NCBI GenBank assembly: GCA_037577475.1
Contig: CM075186.1
Location: 29,329,334-29,393,333 of the forward strand
DNA from: Chaunax sp. Z400
Taxonomy: Eukaryota; Chordata; Actinopteri; Lophiiformes; Chaunacidae
DNA length: 64,000 bases
Reading direction: 5' to 3'
The notes beneath the pieces are model-generated. The model was given only the letters and a program-made list of their open reading frames with translations, did not search any database and had not been told where the DNA came from. Below are positions 37,431-50,000 of this stretch, one piece after another (the first letter of the stretch is position 1; each line of letters opens with the position of its first letter). The position numbers were made by a program, and so were the translations under genes.

Positions 37431-37620
37431 CCTCCACCAAGGGAGTAGGTTATGTTTTTGTTGGCGTTGGATTGTTAACAAGATAACACAAAAAGTAATG
37501 GACGGATTTTGATGAAATTTTCAGGAAATGTCGTAAGTGGCTCAAGGAAGAATCGATTAGATTTTGGTGGTGATCCAGATCATTGTCTGGAACAGGAATT
37601 TTTTCTAGGAATAAACTGCC
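37431..37620. repeat. Dispersed fish repeat (CCTCCACCAAGG type)
   Basis: CCTCCACCAAGGGAGTAGGT, then GGACGGATTTTGATGAAATT and GGCTCAAGGAAGAA are the signature blocks of a conserved repeat common in fish genomes. Confidence 0.6.
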
Positions 37621-38117
37621 ACATGTACACTTGTATTGTAATGATTACAAGGCTCCACAAGATCGGGCTGTCTGCCACAAAATGAAAATCTGAACCTCTG
37701 CTGAAATGGCAACATGGAGAAACTAAACATGGTTTCACTGTTACCATTTTAGAGGCATTCCCGCCCAACTATCAGATTCTCTCAGTTTATATACACTCAG
37801 GGACCCGCAAGACAACAGATGCACACTTCATTACAGCTGTAAATCATGCCTTCCACAAAACAATAGAGCCACCAACTGTCCTCTGATCTGAACACCTGAC
37901 CCCCTTCGGCACAGAGAATTGCCCTCATGTGAAACTCCTGATAAGAGAATTCCCTCATGTCCAGAAACAATAGAGGATTGCCCTCATCTCCTGATCACCC
38001 CACCTTCCAGGCAAAGAGAATCGCCCCTCTTCTGACCTCCTGTGCAAACATGCAGAAATGTTCTAATTCATACACAGATTTCTTCCACAACCATGACATA
38101 AACAACATAAATGTATA

Positions 38118-38303
38118 ATGGAAAGGGGACAGGGAACGAATGTTTTATACTCAAATTTTAAACTCCATGGACCACACAACCTCCAAAGCCTGGGCCTGGT
38201 ATCTAACAGGAACTGGACCACGGCACAGCGACAGACGGTGGAGAGAAAATGGATGAGATTATTAAAAACAATAGATCCACATGGCATCAGCGAAATATAT
38301 TAA
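38118..38303 (+). pseudogene. Possible C-terminus of a retroelement polyprotein
   Basis: A 61-codon frame ends QRQTVERKWMRLLKTIDPHG. This resembles the Trp-Leu-x-Thr-x-P-x-G-L-N end seen in GIY-YIG-type C-termini of Penelope-like elements, but I rely on that short motif alone. It lies on the strand opposite to the Penelope-like RT at 39874-40440. Confidence 0.25.
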
Positions 38304-38639
38304 AGAGTAACAAATAAATTCTTCTAAAACAAAATGAAAGTAAAGAGGCCATATTTTTAGCAGCTAGGGCTCCCACAGACTTACTTTTAATGGGTTTTTA
38401 AGGATGAACAGGCCCCTTCTCCCCCCTGGACTCTCCATTCGAGGGGAGTGGAATGGTTTCTTAAAGGATACCAAGGACGGTGTAATCTGTCTCGGCCCTA
38501 TAATAAATGGATGCTGCTCTAAACATACGTTTATATACTTACCTTATACTTACATGAAAAGAAAAATGTTTTACCTAGCACTTAAATTTTATTGCATGTT
38601 TTATAGCACTTACCACAAAAAAACACTTAAATAGGTCGG

Positions 38640-39135
38640 AGATAGCTGCACGGACCTTGCTATGTCTTGACCCTCACCTAACCCTAATGCTTTTTTTACT
38701 ACAATAATGCATTTCTTTCCATCTTTGATGTGTCATAAACACTTTATTTTCAATAGCGCATTCACGATACTTATATATTCTGTTAGAAGACATGTAGGAC
38801 TACATACACAGTTATTATGAAGTACTTGTACCTTGACTTTTCGAGTAATCCTACCTTGAAATACCATGTATTGAACCTAACCCTAACCCTGACAACCCTA
38901 ACACTAACCCTAATGGTTTCCCCTACAATAATGCAATTCTCTCCAAATCTGATGTGTCATAAAAAACTTTATTTTCAATAGTGCATTCATGATACTTATA
39001 TTTGCTGTTAGAGGACATGAAGGACTACAGGTACAATTATTATGAAGTACTTGTACCTTGTACTTTTCAAGTAATCCAACCTTGAAATATAATGCAATGA
39101 TCAAAATGTTGCTTTCCCCTACAATAATGTAATTT
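38640..39135. repeat. Tandem repeat (about 190-234 bp units) with telomere-like (CCCTAA) patch
   Basis: Three partial units marked by CTACAATAATG at about 38699, 38933 and 39119, with shared blocks TGATGTGTCATAAA and AGTACTTGTACCTTG. Unit borders carry CCTAACCCTAA-type sequence, best at 38876-38913, degenerate (CCCTAA)n. Confidence 0.75.
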
Positions 39136-39150
39136 TTTCAAAATTTGATG

Positions 39151-39154
<4 letters not shown>

Positions 39155-39216
<62 letters not shown>

Positions 39217-39232
39217 CATATATATATGTATA

Positions 39233-39275
<43 letters not shown>

Positions 39276-39350
39276 GTATACATATATATGTGTATATATA
39301 TATATATATATATGTATGTGTATATACACATACATATATATATACATACA

Positions 39351-39384
<34 letters not shown>

Positions 39385-39830
39385 CATATATACATATATA
39401 TATACATATATAAATATATACATATATACATATACATATATACATATATATATATACATATATACATATATATATATACATATATATACATATATAAATA
39501 TATACATATATACATATATACATATACATATATACATATATATATACATATATACATATATATATACATATATACATATATATACATATATACATATATA
39601 TACATATATACATATATATACATATATACATATACTGTACATATACATATATACATATATATATATACATATATACATATATACATATATACATATACTG
39701 TACATATACATATATATACATATATATACATATATACATACATATACATATACATACATATACACATATATATATACATATACATACATATACACATATA
39801 TATATATATACATATACATATAAATTAAAT
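39155..39830. repeat. (TA)n/(TATACA)n microsatellite, about 670 bp
   Basis: A pure (AT)n start (39155-39210) grading into TATACATA with 6-14 bp periodicities. Tyrosine/isoleucine frames on both strands are artefacts. Confidence 0.95.
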
Positions 39831-39873
39831 TATATAAATTAAAATTTCAATTTTATTATATTATGGTGTGAGT

Positions 39874-40440
39874 TCAAAGTGTTAAAATATTGCTTGAACC
39901 GTGCTTCCATTTTCTCCCACAGGCCAAAGATGTCGTCAAGGTAACGGACATACAGCAGTGGTTGGTCCTCACATTTTGCCAGAGCGGTCTCCTGCCACAA
40001 CGCCAGGTAGATGTCAGCTTAAGAGGGGGAGTATTTTCTCTCCATCGTGCATCCACACATTTGTAGGTAGTGTTTATTGTCAAACTGGAAGTCGTTCCTG
40101 GTCGGGGTGAGTTCGAGTAGTTGTAAAAGTTCAGTGTCAGGTCTGGATGGGTCTGGGTATTTCTGGAGGGTATGTTTGGTTGCCGCAAGTCCGAGTGGGT
40201 TTCTATGTTGGTGTATAGTGAGTCTATGTCTATTGTAAAGAGGAGGGTTTGAGTGGGTACTGTAGTTTTTTTCAGGTTTATGTTGACATGATGGTACGTG
40301 GCACCTGGGAAACTGTCAACCTAAATATTGGGGTCTTTGAAGGGTGGGATGCGCGACAGGTTGGAGTCCCCCATAAAGAGGGTGGGTTTGTGGACTTAAA
40401 GTCTAACTTTCCATTCTTGTAATTTACCGAAGGTTTTGGG
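39874..40440 (-). pseudogene. SGNH-like (GDSN) segment joined to a Penelope-like reverse transcriptase fragment
   Basis: Read on the minus strand from 40440: KPTLFMGDSNLSRIPPFKD (about 40397-40340), then VDSFPGATYHH, then in the same frame TLLFTIDIDSLYTNI (about 40250-40205). After a frameshift come YLQMCGCTMERKYSPS (about 40070-40023) and LLYVRYLDDIFGLWEK (about 39960-39913). The DSLYTNI and RYLDDIF blocks with the YLQ..G.xMG-like block are characteristic of Penelope-like elements. GDSN followed by DSFPGA is, from memory, a recurring fish transposon protein with an SGNH-hydrolase-type block. Two stops lie in the first part and one between the last two motifs. Confidence 0.6.
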
Positions 40441-40904
40441 GTGGGTGTGGGGTTCCGGTCGACCTGGGGAACCAGGAGCTGCAGCCGGGGTCTAATCGGA
40501 GTTAGAAGTGGAGGATTCAGATGGTTGGGATGTTGTAAGCATTTCGCTTCTCATCACTTCACCCATCATCATGTCGTTATCCTCCACCTCAGTGATGTTT
40601 GTGGTGGCGGTCTGTGCAGTCAGCAGCTCTGGCTCCCCTGTTGGTCAGCCGAAGAGGTATCTGGAGGAGGAGAGGATGTAATGGTGTTACTGCATGGTAC
40701 AGCAACATTGCTAAACACTGTCTCCTTTACTGTTGTGGGGGTGGTCTCTGTTGGAGGTTTAAATGAATGCTCCGGGTCATTGGATAATCGGTGACGCATG
40801 ACTCTAACCTGGCGTCGCGGGTTACCTTTGGGAAGTTGGATCGGAGACTGCTGGGTGGGACTATTGGTTTTCACCACCGCCGTACAAGGGACTGTTAGTG
40901 GGCT
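40441..40904. other. Probably retroelement sequence, not identified
   Basis: A minus-strand 85-codon frame (40620-40877, PKGNPRRQVRVMRHRL...) lies upstream of the GDSN segment in the same direction. It could be an N-terminal part of the same element. Confidence 0.3.
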
Positions 40905-41190
40905 GGAGATAGCATTTTAAGCATTTGACACACATTGACACATTAATATTTAGACATTAACCATTTCAATGCATTGATTAGTATAATTAGTATTAGTATA
41001 ATTAGTACTCCTTCCCCTTACTTAGGTTTTTTATTTGGTGAGCCAATGTTTTTGGTCTTACCAGCATCAGTACAGAATCGGTGAAGCCCTTCCCCAACAG
41101 AGAGGTGAGCAGAAAGCTGCTTACCTTGTGGCCTCTCTCCACCGGGGCCGCATCAACTGCTCTCAACTGAAGCTGTGCCCTTTGATGAGC
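40905..41190 (-). repeat. Inverted copy of 22773-23059
   Basis: The reverse complement starts GAGCTCATCAAAGGGCACAG and runs to AAATGCTTAAAATGCTAT, with a few substitutions and a small difference in the TTAAATGT region. The splice-donor-like AAGGTAAGC is conserved. Confidence 0.8.
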
Positions 41191-42731
41191 TCCAAAAAAA
41201 AAAAAAATCCTAACACAAAATATAGTTCTTCAAAAACATACAGAGCAACACACCACAGCTAAACTTATATAGCTGTAATAGCATAATTCCTAACACAAAA
41301 TATCAAGCTCACACAGCTCAAACAATGCTTGAACCATGTATTGTTCTCAAATTCAGCAAGAGATTATCAAACAACACGACATTCATTCAATCCTCAAACT
41401 GTATGCATATACAGCGATTTATGAACATCAATTTATACACAGCAATATATACACAGCGATTTATACACATCAAACGCATATGCCAGAGTACGAGAAAGGA
41501 GAAAGGAGGGAGGGAGAATTGAGAGCAAGAGATAGAAAGAGAGAAGGGAGGAGAAGAGAGCTCTCGAATTACACAGTCAGTCTTTGTCAGTCCGTCAGTT
41601 TATCCATTTCAGGTTCAAATGGGGCTCTTTGCACAGCTATAATAATTCCACTCATTTAATAACAAATTAATTAGTATATGTAACTTTTACCTCTAATTTA
41701 TTTGTGTTTTAATTTTTATAAGGAGATATTCTCGGACATGTGCTTATGTAACTCTACGTCCTTCAACTGGAGGCTCATTTATCTTACAGGGAAATGGAAG
41801 AAAGTGGTTATTTCAGACCAGCTTTCTTCCTTATTGACCTCGGGGAATCTCCTATAGTCAATTGTCTATTTATTTTATACAGCTTTTGGTCTATTTTTTT
41901 AGCTCTCAAAAGCTCTAAATAGATATAATTCTGTATCACTTATAGTTTCGACATAGATTATTTCTGCCCTATAGAGACTGTAAACAATTTTCAGAGTTTC
42001 AGTTAAGCCCCAGCCTTCACTGTTTTTTCACAGTTTAGGCAGAGCTCCAACCAAGAAGATTCTCCTTGTCTAGTGAGTTGTCTCACGTATATATATTAGT
42101 CAAGTCTTAGCTCTTGTAGGCATAGGAAGGGCCCGAGCTCTGGGATTTTTCCACCATACAGATCAACGGACTTTAATATCAGCAGTCAACTCACATCTGG
42201 TTTCCGCTTGGCTCCTTTTGAGCAAATATCCAATTTTACAGCCTGGACCAAGAACTTATCCTTTTCAAGTTCAGTCCCACAAACACAAAATTAACCTCCG
42301 GGCACGGGGAGTCATGACTATTCACACATCAAGCCTCACACAGGCTGTTCACAGCGCTTACACAACACCCAGTTGGAGCCTGCTTTAATTATGCACTCTT
42401 TTTAACTACTGGGGTCTCGACAACACAATCAACAAACTTATTGCAGCTGTTTTCCTATGCCAATTCACAATTCGTAATATTCTGAGACCATAAACATCAA
42501 TTTCAGCAGCTGCCTGCATGCAGAAACCAAACATCAACTGCAAACACCTGCTCCTCATTTAGCCACTGGTTCATATTTTGAAAGGAACAGACAGACACTT
42601 AAAGAATCGTCACTCAAGCGAGGCCAAGCTGTATTTGAGAATCAAATGTCTCTTACCTTATTTAGGCGCCTCAGCTTGCTTGACGCTCAGATGTGAAGAT
42701 GCTTCAAGATATGCCTTCCTTCCCAGGATCA
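41191..42731 (-). other. Probable retroviral leader or internal region, non-coding
   Basis: It lies downstream (minus strand) of the LTR and primer-binding site at 42732-43124 and ends at the shared segment. No long frame on either strand. A purine-rich tract (plus strand) at 41491-41570. Confidence 0.4.
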
Positions 42732-42749
42732 AAACCACGTTGGCCGCCA
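42732..42749 (-). other. Primer-binding site, tRNA-Lys(1,2)-like
   Basis: Four bases after the minus-strand LTR end: TGGCGGCCAACGTGGTTT. It matches the known Lys(1,2) primer site TGGCGCCCAACGTGGGG at all but one of the first 15 positions. Confidence 0.65.
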
Positions 42750-42752
42750 ATT

Positions 42753-43124
42753 TGTTGTGGCAGAAAGTCAAAGAAAGACGAGGAGACTTTGGTTTGCAGT
42801 CAACAGGATCATTTACTGTCAGTTCAACATCATCTTCCAAACATGACATGTGACATGATCAACACAAAAGCAACTCTGCTGCGGTTTTATACCCATCAAT
42901 ACACACGTTACGCTCTTTTTGGTCTGCAATACACACGTCAATACACACTCATGGTTTACATATCACTCTGGCTCCATGACTGGTCTGCATATCTTCCACA
43001 GAAGGTCACAACAACATATGTTATATCTTCATTTGTGTGGTTAGAACAACGTGTTATTGAAGGATTGAGAGCCCAAACAAGAACTTCTTGAACCATTGTG
43101 TCAATACAAGTAAAACTCCCTACA
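42753..43124 (-). mobile_element. Retroviral LTR (372 bp), minus orientation
   Basis: Reverse complement of 26403-26776 with scattered substitutions, TGTAGGGAG...CCACAACA. A TATA-like GGTATAAAAC is conserved at about 42882-42891. The adjacent primer-binding site marks it as a 5' LTR. Confidence 0.85.
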
Positions 43125-43293
43125 GGGGGAGCCCGTAGGTCTCTCCCCCTGTTCAGCTGTTTGGCCAAGTGGGGGTAAGTGGGTTGGGGAGAGCTGAGGT
43201 GGGAAGACGTTCTTCTCCCGTTCCGGGCCTCTAATCAGGAGGTCCCTCAGTGTTTTGATGGAGGAGGACGTCAACCTTTTCCAATACCTTGCT

Positions 43294-43315
43294 CCCCCCC
43301 CCCCCCCCCCCCCCC
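43294..43315. repeat. Poly-C run (22 bp)
   Basis: Uninterrupted C, a likely slippage and sequencing-error site. Confidence 0.9.
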
Positions 43316-43389
43316 ACTGAAGTGCTTTCTCCATTGCTCCTGGGTTAAAATCAGGCAGGCTCTCCAGTCTCTCCTTTACTGACCAAATT

Positions 43390-44880
43390 TGAGATCATTG
43401 TGGTGAACGGCCTAACAGTAGCACGTCAAATTCGGAAGTATATAACTTCCTGTTGCCACTCGGTGGCTCTATGACTATTATCAAATTTAACTATATAGAT
43501 GTGTTCAGGGTTGGACTCTTATCAAGCGTGTGAAGTTTGGGGCAGATTAGACCATGGACAGCAGAGTTATAACAACTTCCTGCTTCATGGCGAAACATCA
43601 ACATTCACCGCACAGCCACGCCTACAACTTTGCATGAAAAGGCACCAGCTTCACAATCATGCATCACCAATTTGTTATAGCTGTTGTCACTGAATTTGAA
43701 GGCAATGCTCAACGGCCTAGTAGTGGCAGGGTTCAGCAATAGCAGGACTCAAATGCAGACGACACAAGGGGCGGAGTGCGGTTCAGGGTTTTAATTAACA
43801 CAAATTCCAAACATAACCTCGGAGTCCAATATTCCATAATCCAATTAACAAAGGCAAAAAAGCAGGAACACAGGAAATAAGAAGAATCCAACAGAAAGAA
43901 AACTTACTGTAGAACACGGGGAAAAAACACTGGAAGCACTGGAATGTGAGACAAAATATGACGATGCATTGACGACGAACTGACAACTCACAGAGGGAAT
44001 CACACAGACTAAATACACTAGGATAATGAGAGAATGATACACAAGTGACACAGGGAGGAGGAGACAATCAACAACAGATGGAGAATATCAGACAATCACA
44101 CACTGAAGGGAAAATATATTAAAGGGGAAGACACAAGGAGGATGCAGCAATAAATTAATAGACAGATAATACTTGAGCAAAGGGAAAGGGAGGGAACTAA
44201 ACACAGAAGACTAAAACACAAACAGGAAGCAAAGGGGTAAACAGATCACAAGAGAAGACAACAGGATGTGTAACGCAAAACACAAGGCAAGGAATGAAGC
44301 TACAAAATACAACAGGAAACAGAGGAACTAAATCATGAAATAAACCTTACAAAATAAGAGGAACCAAAAACTAGGATCAGATACATGACAAGTAGTAGTG
44401 TATCAAAACATAAAATATGTAATTTCCTGTTACCACTAAGTGGTGCTATGACTTATGCTACATTTTGTCATGTGGATGTCTTTGGGGCGGACTCTTAACC
44501 AGCATTTTAAGTTTTGTACAGATTGGACCTTAGACAGTGGAATTATGAAAACCTTCATAACTTTCATGGCGACACGTCAAAATCTGACGCTTGGCCACGC
44601 CCACACTGTTGAACGAAAACTCAGGATTTGAGCAACTTTTCATCCTCATGGGGTTTAGATAGTACTGACCAAATTTGAAATCGATCAGGTAAAGTCTCTT
44701 GGAGGAGTTTGTTAAAATACAAAGTGTGTGATTTTCCATAAATGGCAAAAAATGGCAACAAAAATAAAAAATGGCCGACTTCCTGTTTCTTTGATGGCAT
44801 TGCTCCAAGAGACTTTTTTGTGGGTCTTGGTCAGTTCCATAGGAGGGTGCAGTCAGAAAAAGGATGAGTAGAGGTTGACA
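43390..44880. mobile_element. Dispersed fish repeat in two units, split by a nested element
   Basis: Units at 43390-43735 and 44396-44880 share CTTCCTGTTGCCACT(C/A)GGTGG-type, GGACTCTTA(T/A)C and TTCATGGCGA(A/C)AC blocks typical of a fish repeat. Between them, 43736-44395 (AGCAATAGCAGGACTCAAAT to AACTAGGATCAGATACATGA) is a different non-coding element, a known fish type in reverse orientation. Confidence 0.6.
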
Positions 44881-47060
44881 GTGAAAGGCCTTGGTTCAAA
44901 AACAAAGAGTGACTCGGATATTCTGCAAATAGGATGTCACATTTTGTTATGCATCCCTAAATTTTTGCAATTACAATTACTGGTACAAAGACACATTTTA
45001 TGATTTAATGGACATTTCCAGTTTGGGGCCAGTATGAAAATCCTTAATTTAAATGAGAGAATATAACTTTAAATTCTCTGTTTTCAATAACACTTGGTTG
45101 TACCAATGCAATAGTGCAATATCATTTTGAAATACTTAAAAAGTTCTCCATTCCCACCCCAATAATGTGGACAGTCCCTAACAGGTTTTCTTATAGCTAC
45201 CAGTTTATGTTGAATTAGTGGTTCCCAATCATGTCGGGAAAGTTTGGGAAATATATGTTAGGCAATAAAACACATACATGCCTGCTTCCCAAAGCTGTTT
45301 TGAATTCTTATGACTTATGAATTACTGGAATCGTTTACATCTTCAAGCCTCTAAAAAGTATTTACATGAACAAAGGCGGGAAAAATATCCCTTTTGGTTG
45401 AATTGGTCACAGTCATTACACATGGAAAGTCAACATGACTTTGTTTTAAGGGATCACAAGTCAAAAATGCTGGCAGCACTGGACCGAAGCTCCATGCAGA
45501 CTTCAGCAGCAGGACACCAGACGTTTTAACATCCAGCATCTGTAGATAGTGATAATAGTGATTCGCAAGACTCAATACTGTATGTGTGATCCTCCACATG
45601 TGCACATACACAAGCAACGATTTAAGAGGACATCTAAGAAAGAAAGCCTAACTTCAACTATTTAACTAAATACAATTATCATTTGTTTTATGAGGACAAC
45701 ATTAAAGTAAGCATTTCCCAGCTGTAAAGTAAGCATTACCCTCATAGGACAATATACAAAACAAACATTTCTAGTAAACATACCTTAATTAAATAGGCAT
45801 TCATTAAAACCTTAAATAGTTTATTTTGTTTAAATGAATCAAATGATGATTTACTGCAAGTTGCACAAATACATTTTAACGTGCTGTTCCTTTTATGTAT
45901 GGTGATCTGTTGACTCAAGTAAACTGTGGTACCAAGAAGCTATGATATTAGGTAGATTAAACATAAAACAATTATGGCAACAAAGTGACACTTAATATTA
46001 TTGAAGAGATTTTAAGTCCTGTGATACAAATTAAAACATGAATCTAAACAAATAATTTGGGTACAGGTAAATACGAATACGAATGTTAATGTATTGAATT
46101 TAGCAACAATATGTTCAAATATGAGTTGATATAATTATTTTGTTTAGTGAATCTAAATAATTTTATTCTAATATTTGCTAAATCTAAATGACTTTTGCTT
46201 AGATACTTAGTAAATATAAAATTATTTCTCCCAGATATTAAGTAAATCTAAATGACTTTTGCTGAGATGCTTAATAAATATGAATTGATTTCTCTCAGAT
46301 ATTTAGTAAATCTAAATGACTTTTGCTGAGATGCTTAATAAATATATATTGATTTTCCTTGTGAAAGTTATCAGTTTTCCATTTCAACAGCTCGCTTGAT
46401 TTCAATCTTGATATAGTGTCATTTTTCCAGTTTTGATTAGCATGATTTTGAAATTTATTTCTAACTGACTGCTAAGCTGAAGGAGCTTGTATTCATGCAA
46501 ACATACTCAGAGATTTTGGGGTGCCGGTCGAATATACCATCTCCTGATGCCTCTTGTTTAATATACAGTACTGAGAGGAGTAGGATTAATCTCCTTCACA
46601 GACAGGACAATTGTAATGCAAGTATTTTTGGGATAACACAACCACTCACTCGCTTTAAAACCGATGACATTTTCCTTGCTCTCTCTCTCTTTGACACCCA
46701 CATTGAACGCCTCACATAAAAATGGCCGTCTGTTTGTTTTTCCAAATTACAACACATTTGACTTGTAGGAACATTAACACAGCTTGAATCCAACATATCT
46801 TTTAAACCACATAGCTCCAGAAATATTGTGCATCTTGAGAGCAAATGATTGTTTTAAGTGCCAATTAGTGCTACACAGTCCTAAACCGACTCTGGCTACT
46901 AAGTCACCTCATCTCTTAACAAAGCAGTCATTTTAATCCAAACAACGATCTAAACCAAATCATGTTGATGCCTAAACCAAACCTCGATAAAATAAAATAG
47001 ATATTCATTTTCTTTTTCGAGAGTTTAATAAACATTTAAATTAAATATTCCCACTGTTGA
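44881..47060. other. Intergenic, with a 64-bp tandem repeat
   Basis: No gene recognised. Three units of 64 bp (TAAATCTAAATGACTTTTGC at 46179, 46243 and 46307) span 46177-46357. On the minus strand ATTAAA (47024-47029), 32 bp past the stop codon of the neighbouring gene, could be its poly(A) signal. Confidence 0.5.
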
Positions 47061-50000
47061 CTAACATAGTGGAGAGACTGGGAATTCCCAGCTGGATGAA
47101 GAGTCCTGGAGCTCGTCGCCGTAAGCCCCACATGGTGGATATTCAAGGGCGGACGTCATCACAATACAGTCGATACTGTTGATAAGGAGAAACACAGATT
47201 TTACTTTATAGTCCAGTCACAGAAATTAAACCAAGTAAAAGACAACCTGTAGTCAGAGGTGGAAAGAGTATCCAGATCCTGGATACTTAAGCTTAAGAAA
47301 AAATACTATATTGTAAGAGTAATCTGTTACAAGTAAACTTTGTAAACTAAAACTTAACTTTGTAAAAACAAACAGAATAATTACCAGCAAAGTGTTCATT
47401 GTGTGCTCGGTGACTCAGGTCATTAATTAAAGTCAAAGAATCATTACATCAATTGAATATTAAAAGTCTGCCCTTGAATTATATTTCTTGTATTTCAGAT
47501 GATCTATAGAAATAAACTGTGCAGAACTTTATATGTGAGTTTCTTTGCAGGTGCTTACCCATGACAGGCTAGAAGCTCTGTGAGGCTCCAGGTTCTCTCC
47601 TGTGGACCATCATGGTGAGCTACTGGCCTGGAGTTCCTGGACACATGTGAGTCAGCAGGAAGTTCATCAGTAGCTATCGTCACTTCAGGAGTCTCTCTTC
47701 TTTCTGAGGCTGGACAGTCAGGGGTGGGTGACTGGTCCTGGACACCAGTGTCTCCACCATCAGCCTTCACAATGTAGTCGATACTGTTGATAAGGGGAAA
47801 CACAGGTGTGATTTTACTGTATAGTCCAGTCACAGAAATTAAACCAAGTTAAAGAAACACCAAAACAATATTAAAGATTCAGCTCTAATTCAAGGTAAAG
47901 CTGGAATAAACAGTTAAAGAATGTCATACCTATCTTCTGTAACACAAGGGGACAGGATTTTGTCTTCTGTTCCATCATCTGTCACTGTAGTCTCAACTAG
48001 TGGTTGGACTGGACAGTCAGGGGTGGGTGACGGGTCCTGGACACCAGTGTCTCCACCATCAGCCTTCACAATACAGTCAATACTGTTGATAAGGGGAAAC
48101 ACAGATGTGATTTTACTTTATAGTCCAGTCACAGAAATGAAACCAAGTAAAAGAAACACCAAAACAACATTAAAGATTCAGCTATAAATCAAAGTAAAGC
48201 TGTAGCCAGTGATGGAGAGAGTATTAGATCATCAGTTTAAGTCAAATAATTAATACATCAATTACATATTAAAAGTCTGCCCTTGAATTATATTTCTCGA
48301 ATTACAAGTGATTTATAGAATTAAAACTGTGCAGAACTTTATATGTGAGTTTCTTTGCAGGTGCTTACCTAGGAGAGGCTAGCGCCTCTTGGGCGAGTTT
48401 CCTTGCTGCCCTACGTTGACGATTATTGAGAGGTACTGCTTCGGACTTCCTGGACACATGTGAGTCAGCAGGAAGTTCATCAGTAGCCACCTTGACTTCA
48501 GGAGTCTCAGTTATTTCTGAGACTGGACAGTCAGGGGTGGGTGACGGGTCCTGGACACCAGTGTCTCTACCATCAGCCTTCACAATACAGTCAATACTGT
48601 TGATAAGGGGAAACACAGATGTGATTTTACTTTATAGTCCAGTCACAGAAATGAAACCAAGTAAAAGAAACACTAAAACAACATTAAAGATTCAGCTCTA
48701 AATCAAAGTAAAGCTGTAGCCAGTGATGGAGAGAGTATTAGATCATCAGTTTAAGTCAAATAATTAATACATCAATTACATATTTTAAAAGTCTGCCCTT
48801 GAATTATATTTCTCGAATTACAAGTGATTTATAGAATTAAAACTGTGCAGAACTTTATATGTGAGTTTCTTTGCAGGTGCTTACCTAGGAGAGGCTAGCG
48901 CCTCTTGGGCGAGTTTCCTTGCTGCCCTACGTTGACGTTTATTGAGAGGTACTGCTTCGGACTTCCTGGACACATGTGAGTCAGCAGGAAGTTCATCAGT
49001 AGCCACCTTGACTTCAGGAGTCTCAGTTATTTCTGAGACTGGACAGTCAGGGGTGGGTGACGGGTCCTGGACACCAGTGTCTCCACCATCAGCCTTCACA
49101 ATACAGTCAATACTGTTGATAAGGGGAAACACAGATGTGATTTTACTGTATAGTCCAGTCACAGAAATTAAACCAAGTTAAAGAAACACTAAAACAACAT
49201 TAAAGATTCAGCTCTAATTCAAGGTAAAGCTGGAATAAACAGTTAAAGGACATCATACCTATCTTCAGTAATAGAAGGGGACAGGATTTTGTCTTCTGTT
49301 CCATCATCTGTCACTGTAGTCTCAACTAATGGTGAGACTGGACAGTCAGGGGTGGGTGACTGGTCCTGGACACCAGTGTCTCCACCATCAGCCTTCACAA
49401 TACAGTCAATACTGTTGATAAGGGGAAACACAGATGTGATTTTACTTTATAGTCCAGTCACAGAAATTAAACCAAGTTAAAGAAACACTAAAACAACATT
49501 AAAGATTCAGCTCTAATTCAAGGTAAAGCTGGAATAAACAGTTAAAGGACATCATACCTATCTTCTGTAATAGAAGGGGACAGGTTTCTGTCTTCTGTGC
49601 TGTCATCTGTCACTGTAGTCTCAACTAATGGTGAGACTGGACAGTCAGGGGTGGGTGACGGGTCCTGGACACCAGTGTCTCCACCATCAGCCTTCACAAT
49701 ACAGTCAATACTGTTGATAAGGGGAAACACAGATGTGATTTTACTTTATAGTCCAGTCACAGAAATTAAACCAAATTAAAGAAACACTAAAACAACATTA
49801 AAGATTCAGCTCTAATTCAAGGTAAAGCTGGAATAAACAGTTAAAGGACATCATACCTATCTTCTGTAATAGAAGGGGACAGGTTTCTGTCTTCTGTGCT
49901 GTCATCTGTCACTGTAGTCTCAACTAATGGTGAGACTGGACAGTCAGGGGTGGGTGACGGGTCCTGGACACCAATGTCTCCACCATCAGCCTTCACAATA

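Noticed and set aside
39067..39828. Tyr/Ile-rich frames
   Set aside because: (TA)n/(TACATA)n microsatellite.
43795..44067. 90-codon minus-strand frame with hydrophobic stretches
   Set aside because: Lies in a non-coding dispersed element; composition follows the A-rich plus strand.
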